From Planctomycetaceae bacterium (GTDB lineage: Bacteria > Planctomycetota > Planctomycetia > Planctomycetales > Planctomycetaceae), in assembly GCA_028284145.1 (NCBI GenBank), contig JANQSH010000063.1, positions 1-39,610 on the forward strand: 39,610 nt of DNA. Reading direction: 5' to 3'. The position numbers and the translations under genes are program-made. Below are positions 35,218 through 39,610 of the stretch, piece by piece; positions within the stretch are counted from its first letter, which is position 1, and every line of letters begins with the position of its first letter. The notes beneath the pieces are model-generated. The model was not told the DNA's origin and searched no databases. It worked only from the letters and a program-made list of their open reading frames with translations.

Positions 35218-35598
35218 ATGGTGCGCCATTGGTGGTCGCGATGGCTGGGGGATCGCGGTGAACGGTACGCAGCGCGGTTCCTCAGAAAACAGGGATTTCG
35301 CATTCTCGCGCGAAATTACTCCAGCCAGTTTGGGGAAATCGATCTGATCGCGGTGGACGGAGAGACGCTCGTTTTCGTGGAGGTAAAGACGCGCAAGTCG
35401 GATGTCGCCGGCACTCCCGATGAAGCAGTCGATTTGGAAAAACAGCGAAAGATCACGCGCACCGCCTGGGCTTACATCAAGCAACACAAACTGCACGATC
35501 AGCGAACGCGGTTCGATGTTGTGAGCCTGATCTGGCCGGATGATGCGCGACAGCCGGACATCCGCCATTTTCGCAACGCATTTCCGCCGGTTGAGTAA
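35218..35598 (+). CDS. YraN/UPF0102 family nuclease-like protein
   Basis: This 126-residue small protein has the PD-(D/E)xK-like core of the YraN family: 'GERYAARFLRKQGFRILARNY' then 'GEIDLIAVDGETLVFVEVKTR', with Glu40, Asp42, Glu55 and Lys57 as the expected metal and catalytic residues. Homology is to Holliday-junction-resolvase-like folds, and the cellular role is unsettled. It often follows rplS and rnhB; here it follows rplS by 35 nt with no rnhB. Start is ATG 35218. Confidence 0.88.
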   Translation: MVRHWWSRWLGDRGERYAARFLRKQGFRILARNYSSQFGEIDLIAVDGETLVFVEVKTRKSDVAGTPDEAVDLEKQRKITRTAWAYIKQHKLHDQRTRFDVVSLIWPDDARQPDIRHFRNAFPPVE

Positions 35599-35630
35599 GT
35601 ACGAAGTGTCCGGCGTCAAAGGAACCAACC

Positions 35631-36662
35631 ATGAAAATCGGTCTGGTCGGATATCAAAATGGAGGCAAGAGTACGGTCTTTGAACTGCTCACAGGGACCG
35701 CTCCTGATCCATCAAAAATGCAGTCGGGACAGTCGGCTCAAGCGAATGTGCCGGATGAACGGTATGACAAACTGATCGAATTGCACAATCCGAAAAAGGA
35801 AGTGCCGCCGCGAATTGAACTGTTCGATACGCCGGGACTCAACAAATCGGAACAGGCTGGCAACGCACAAAGGCTGGGCGTCATTCGCGAAGCCGCTGGT
35901 CTGGTACAGGTGATCGGCGTGCATACCGGAGTTGACCCGTTGGAAGAGGTTGACGCCTTTGAAACCGACAAGGTACTGGCGGACCTGCAGTCTGTTGGCA
36001 ACCGCATGGAAAAACTTGAGAAGGACGTCACCAAACCGAGGCCCGATCGGGACGATTTGAAAGCCGAGTTGGAAGCGCTCCAGCCAGTGCATGCGAAACT
36101 CGACGCAGGTGAATCTTTGCTGGGTTTCGAGTTTTCGGAGCTTCAGGAACAGGTTTGCAAGTCGTTTTCTTTACTGACCCGCAAGCCGGGGCTGGTTGTG
36201 TTAAATACGGCTGATTCCGACATTGACGCGGAGATGGTTTCCGCCGTGGAAGCGAAGGGAGTAAAGGCGGTCGCCGCCCCTGTCGGTCTGGAGTTGGAAG
36301 TAGCCGCTTTGCCGGATGACGAGCGGGCCATGTTCGCTGAGGAGATGGGGTTGGGCGAGCCATGCCGGGAACGGCTGCTCCGGGCCATTTTTGAAGTGAC
36401 CAATCAGATCACGTTTTACACTTCGGGTGAAAAAGAGGTTCACGCCTGGCTGTTGCGACGTGGGTCAACTGTTCTCGAAGCGGCTCATTCCATTCACAGC
36501 GATCTCGCCCGGGGATTTGTGCGGGCAGAGGTCTGGCCGGTTGATGAACTGTTGCGACTTGGCTCTGAGAGAGAACTGAAAGCAGCCGGCGTCAATCAGG
36601 TCATCGGCAAAGAATACATCGTGCAGGATGGGGATGAAGTTTTTATTCGGGCGAATGTGTGA
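35631..36662 (+). CDS. YchF/Obg-like GTPase with TGS (DUF933) domain
   Basis: At 343 residues it is a little shorter than YchF (363). G1 is 'GYQNGGKST' (7-15), G3 is 'DTPGL', and the C-terminal TGS-like domain reads 'RAEVWPVDELL' then 'GKEYIVQDGDEVFIRANV'. A coiled-coil stretch (about 115-155, 'RMEKLEKDVTK') lies inside the GTPase domain as in YchF. The base-recognition motif reads 'LNTAD' rather than NKxD, so GTP specificity is doubtful; YchF itself prefers ATP. It probably acts with ribosomes or in stress response. Its stop overlaps the start of a small CxxC protein by 4 nt. Confidence 0.85.
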   Translation: MKIGLVGYQNGGKSTVFELLTGTAPDPSKMQSGQSAQANVPDERYDKLIELHNPKKEVPPRIELFDTPGLNKSEQAGNAQRLGVIREAAGLVQVIGVHTGVDPLEEVDAFETDKVLADLQSVGNRMEKLEKDVTKPRPDRDDLKAELEALQPVHAKLDAGESLLGFEFSELQEQVCKSFSLLTRKPGLVVLNTADSDIDAEMVSAVEAKGVKAVAAPVGLELEVAALPDDERAMFAEEMGLGEPCRERLLRAIFEVTNQITFYTSGEKEVHAWLLRRGSTVLEAAHSIHSDLARGFVRAEVWPVDELLRLGSERELKAAGVNQVIGKEYIVQDGDEVFIRANV

Positions 36663-36889
36663 AGTGGCATGGACAATGTCGAAAACAGATCGGGGAGGTC
36701 ATTCGCGAACTGTGCCGACAAAGAGAAATCGCCTTGGAGAAAGAGACAGAGATTTCGCCATCGGGCGATGTGAAATGCCCATTCTGCAAGAACTGGTTCA
36801 ATGTGAATCGACAAGAGATTCCGGGCTTCATTTCGTTCACACACTGCGTGGTGACAAATCGCATCTTGTCCGAATCGCATTGGCAGTGA
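36659..36889 (+). CDS. Small CxxC (zinc-ribbon-like) protein coupled to the YchF-like gene
   Basis: This 76-residue protein starts at GTG 36659, overlapping the preceding stop as GTGA, a standard translational-coupling arrangement. The N-terminal half is a charged helix ('CRKQIGEVIRELCRQREIALEKE'). Then 'DVKCPFCKNWFNVNRQ' has a CxxC knuckle that, with further Cys/His (His4, Cys7, His62, Cys63), may bind zinc. I do not recognise the family. The composition and coupling argue that it is real. It could act with the GTPase on the ribosome. Confidence 0.55.
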   Translation: MKWHGQCRKQIGEVIRELCRQREIALEKETEISPSGDVKCPFCKNWFNVNRQEIPGFISFTHCVVTNRILSESHWQ

Positions 36890-36953
36890 TAAGATCCGGA
36901 ATCAAACGATTCCTGCTGAGTATTCACTTCTCGCGAAGTCTGGAGACATTGAG

Positions 36954-39359
36954 ATGTCGCTGACCTGCCGCCGACCATCTTCTGTGCTGTTCCTCGCTGT
37001 CACATGGGCGACTCTGCTAAACGCACCGACAATCGTGATGGCACAGAAGCTCTCGGCTGACAAGGTTCTCAAATCGATTGATCGTGGTCAACAATTTCTG
37101 CTTTCCCGGCAGCGCGACGATGGCTCGTGGCAGGTTGGTGGTGCGGCCAAGTTTCAAGTTGGTGCAACCAGCCTGGTATTGCTGTCACTGATCAACAGCG
37201 GAATGACGGCGAAGGACCCCGAGATTCAAAAAGGACTGCAATATCTGCGCGGGGTGAAAGAACCTCAGCCCGATTTTGTCTATGAGATGTCGCTAATGAT
37301 TTCCGCGCTTGTTGCCGCTCGTGATGGCGAACGAGACAAACCGCGAATCGCACAGTTGGCAGGACATCTTGAGCGAATGCAGATTACGATCGGGGATAAT
37401 AAAGGAAGCTGGGGATACACCCGAACACGGCAGACCAGTGGCGATCGCAGCAACGCTCAATTTGCCATTCTCGGCCTGCGTGATGCGGCCAATGCCGGGT
37501 TCAAGGTCAATCGCACGACCTGGTCCCGTGCACGGGATCATTGGTTATCAGCACAGAATACCGACGGGGGGTGGGGCTACAGCAATTTGGGCGATAAAAG
37601 CTCCGGCAGTATGACCGCTGCGGGCATTGCCAGTCTGGTGATCACCAGCCGGATGTTGCAGGATGCCAGTGATGATCTCACACCGGAAGGCCGGCCGAAT
37701 TGCTGTCGCAGTTCCAGCGATGATCCGTACAGGAAGGCTTTGGATCGGGGCGTCAAATGGATGGCCCGGAATTTTGCGGTGGGACATAACCCGGGCAACA
37801 ACTCCTGGATTTTGTATTATCTCTATGGTTTGGAACGGGCGGGAAGGCTCTCTGGTTTGCGGTTTTTCGGAAATCACGACTGGTATCGAGCCGGGGCGAG
37901 GTTTCTGGTTGCTGGCCAATCACCGCGCGATCACAGTTGGCGCGGGCAGGGACATATCGAAGCTGATCCGGTCGTTGGCACAAGTTTCGCGCTGTTATTT
38001 CTTTCCAAAGGGCTTTCGCCAGTTTTGATGAACAAAATGGAGTTCGGTGAAAGCAATGACTGGGAACAGCATCCCTATGATGTCACGAATTTGACCGATC
38101 ACATCACCACGCTGCCGAAATGGCCACACCTGCTTTCCTCTCAGGTGGTCGATGTCAAAAAACTGGATCGGAAGACGGGATCGTCGACATTGACGCAGGC
38201 TCCAATGCTGCTGATCACAGGCTCGGAGAAATTTGAATTCTCGAAAGAGACGATCGAGATTTTCAAAGAGTATATCAACCAGGGAGGCTTCATCTTTGCG
38301 GTTAGAAATTGTGAAGGCGAGGGATTTGATGCCAGCTTTCGCAGGTTGATTGAAACAATGTACCCCGAAGAGGCGGAATTGGCTTTGCTGCCGGATGATC
38401 ATCCCGTGTTTCGGAGTGAGTACCCCTTTCCTCAACCTGAACTCATCGATTTTTGGGGCGTGGAATTTGGTTGCAGAACGGCGATCATCTATTCCCGCGA
38501 AGATCTGTCGTGCCTGTGGGGGAAATGGGCGAGGTTTGCGCCACAGGGACGTGCGCCGCAGACAACCGGCATGATCTCGCGGGCAATGAAACTGGGGGTG
38601 AATGTCGTCGCCTATGCGACTGGACGCGAGCCACCAAACAAACTCGAAAACGATGAAACCAAACCGGACGAAGCCGTTCCGGATCCGATCGAACGGGGGC
38701 TTTTACAGATCGCCAAACTCCGGCAGGATGAGGGGCGGGATGTCGCACCCAAGGCGTTGCGCAATCTTTTGATGAATCTGAACCAGACCGCCGGTATCGC
38801 GGTCTCAACAGCCGAGCGGCAGGTCAAACCGGTCGATGCCAGCCTGTTCCGTTATCCACTGGTTTACATGCATGGCCGCAATGCGTTTCAAATGACCCCG
38901 GAGGAACAGGAACAATTGCAACTCTATCTGAAGCGGGGCGGTGTCTTGTTCGCCAACGCTTGTTGCGGTTCCAAGGCATTTGACAGGAGTTTTCGCAACA
39001 CGGTTGGCAAACTGTTTCCGGGAGTGCGGCTGGAACGAATTCCGGTCACACATGAACTCTTCTCACAGAAAATTGGTCACGACATTCGCAAAGTCCGGCG
39101 AAGGTCGCGAGATGCCACACCCAATCCGAATCAACCCTTGACCAATTTCATTCGCGAGGGAGAACCGCTGCTGGAGGGTTTGAGTATTGATGGTCGGCTG
39201 GCGGTGATCTACAGCCCTTACGATATCAGTTGTGCACTGCAGAAACAGTCGACCATCGCCTGTCCCGGCTATCTATCGGAAGACGCCTTCCGGATTGCGA
39301 TCAATGTCGTGCTGTATGCCATGCTGCAGGACGCGGATTATCGCGAAAAGATACAATAG
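36954..39359 (+). CDS. Exported terpenoid-cyclase-like repeat protein fused to two DUF4159 domains
   Basis: This 801-residue protein has a signal peptide ending near MAQ (about residue 31). Residues 35-365 are alpha-helical repeats with QW-like turns such as 'RQRDDGSWQVGG' and 'QNTDGGWGYSN', as in prenyltransferase/squalene-cyclase (alpha/alpha)6 folds. No DxDD or DCTAE catalytic motif is visible. Two DUF4159 segments follow: about 385-560 ('APMLLITGSEKFEFSKETIEIFKEYINQGGFIF') and about 605-800 ('YPLVYMHGRNAFQMTPEEQEQLQLYLKRGGVLFANACCGSKAFDRSFR'). The second keeps the Cys-rich 'NACCGS'. DUF4159 is glutamine-amidotransferase-like in fold. Planctomycetes encode many such fusions, and their function is unknown. 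Confidence 0.85.
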   Translation: MSLTCRRPSSVLFLAVTWATLLNAPTIVMAQKLSADKVLKSIDRGQQFLLSRQRDDGSWQVGGAAKFQVGATSLVLLSLINSGMTAKDPEIQKGLQYLRGVKEPQPDFVYEMSLMISALVAARDGERDKPRIAQLAGHLERMQITIGDNKGSWGYTRTRQTSGDRSNAQFAILGLRDAANAGFKVNRTTWSRARDHWLSAQNTDGGWGYSNLGDKSSGSMTAAGIASLVITSRMLQDASDDLTPEGRPNCCRSSSDDPYRKALDRGVKWMARNFAVGHNPGNNSWILYYLYGLERAGRLSGLRFFGNHDWYRAGARFLVAGQSPRDHSWRGQGHIEADPVVGTSFALLFLSKGLSPVLMNKMEFGESNDWEQHPYDVTNLTDHITTLPKWPHLLSSQVVDVKKLDRKTGSSTLTQAPMLLITGSEKFEFSKETIEIFKEYINQGGFIFAVRNCEGEGFDASFRRLIETMYPEEAELALLPDDHPVFRSEYPFPQPELIDFWGVEFGCRTAIIYSREDLSCLWGKWARFAPQGRAPQTTGMISRAMKLGVNVVAYATGREPPNKLENDETKPDEAVPDPIERGLLQIAKLRQDEGRDVAPKALRNLLMNLNQTAGIAVSTAERQVKPVDASLFRYPLVYMHGRNAFQMTPEEQEQLQLYLKRGGVLFANACCGSKAFDRSFRNTVGKLFPGVRLERIPVTHELFSQKIGHDIRKVRRRSRDATPNPNQPLTNFIREGEPLLEGLSIDGRLAVIYSPYDISCALQKQSTIACPGYLSEDAFRIAINVVLYAMLQDADYREKIQ

Positions 39360-39387
39360 GGTATCACCCTGCGGCCGATGAGTTTTC

Positions 39388-39436
39388 GACAGGATTCACA
39401 GGAAAGCATAATCCTGTCATCCTGTCAAATTTTTCC
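39388..39436 (+). terminator. Terminator-like hairpin after the DUF4159 gene
   Basis: GACAGGATT (39388-39396) and AATCCTGTC (39410-39418) form a perfect 9-bp stem with a 13-nt loop. 'atcctgtcaaattttt' follows, adding a second CCTGTC and a short T-run. It lies 29 nt past the stop at 39359. The repeated CCTGTC words (three between 39413 and 39476) suggest that this is also part of an intergenic repeat. Confidence 0.5.
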
Positions 39437-39610
39437 TGCTTGACGAAGTTCATCAGCACTTTCCTGTCTTTTCGATTTCGTGCCGTCCGTGATTGCTCTG
39501 GATTCCCTCTCCACTTGAATCATGAACACCGCGCGGGAATGACTTGATGGAATCAGTCGTAACCAATTCATGTGAATCCTGCCTGGGTTTCGCATTCGAC
39601 GATCAGTCGA
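39437..39610. other. Intergenic region at the window end
   Basis: No gene is visible. The region contains 'tttcctgtcttttcgatttcgtgccgtccgtg', which reads like a dispersed intergenic repeat, and 'ccgcgcgggaatgac' near 39529-39543, which echoes the repeat debris at 290-310. The next gene lies outside the window. Confidence 0.35.

Overview
The window looks like a chromosomal segment of a planctomycete. It contains several families that are abundant in that phylum: a DUF1570 metallopeptidase-like protein, a prenyltransferase-like repeat protein fused to DUF4159, paired HtrA-like secreted proteins, a large multi-pass GT-C-like protein, and a degenerate receiver protein. LpxK and a lipid-anchored TolC homologue point to an outer membrane. 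The organism call is an inference from gene content; no rRNA or other marker is present. Most genes are ordinary chromosomal genes. I see no phage, insertion sequence, CRISPR array, tRNA or rRNA.

Layout. 1-77 is the 3' end of an unidentified gene. 78-993 is mostly non-coding, with palindromic repeat debris and a small minus-strand ORF ending at a good intrinsic terminator. 994-4430 carries a DUF1444 protein and a UvrD/PcrA-type helicase. 4416-5849 (minus) and 6091-7236 (plus) are two exported proteins. 7784-8113 is a STAS-domain protein.

8155-12331 (minus) is a four-gene operon: a 4x[4Fe-4S] ferredoxin-like subunit, a tungsten-type aldehyde oxidoreductase, an FAD/NAD(P)H oxidoreductase and a MoaD/ThiS-like protein. 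It has the layout of the AorABC(D) aldehyde oxidoreductase. 12756-14623 (minus) is serC followed by an MTA/SAH nucleosidase-like gene.

15016-18886 (plus) has an active-looking HtrA protease, a catalytically dead HtrA relative with its PDZ domain inside the protease fold, and a membrane protein. 18810-25845 (minus) is isocitrate dehydrogenase-lpxK-lhr. 26021-27357 holds a frameshifted receiver protein and an Mpo1-like membrane protein. 27358-30892 has a TolC-family lipoprotein and a WYL regulator. About 1.1 kb of gene-poor DNA follows, with a histidine-kinase remnant. 31996-36889 is a translation and secretion cluster (ffh, rpsP, trmD, rplS, yraN, YchF-like GTPase, small CxxC protein). 36954-39359 is the cyclase-repeat/DUF4159 protein.

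The most notable unexplained signal is a dispersed element of about 104-106 nt with three diverged, same-orientation copies (12373-12476, 26441-26546, 29762-29866). The terminal inverted repeats differ in sequence between copies but still pair, through compensatory changes, a G-U pair and a bulge. One copy lies in the presumed leader of the aldehyde oxidoreductase operon. Another supplies the start codon of the frameshifted receiver gene. It may be a MITE-like repeat or a structured RNA family.
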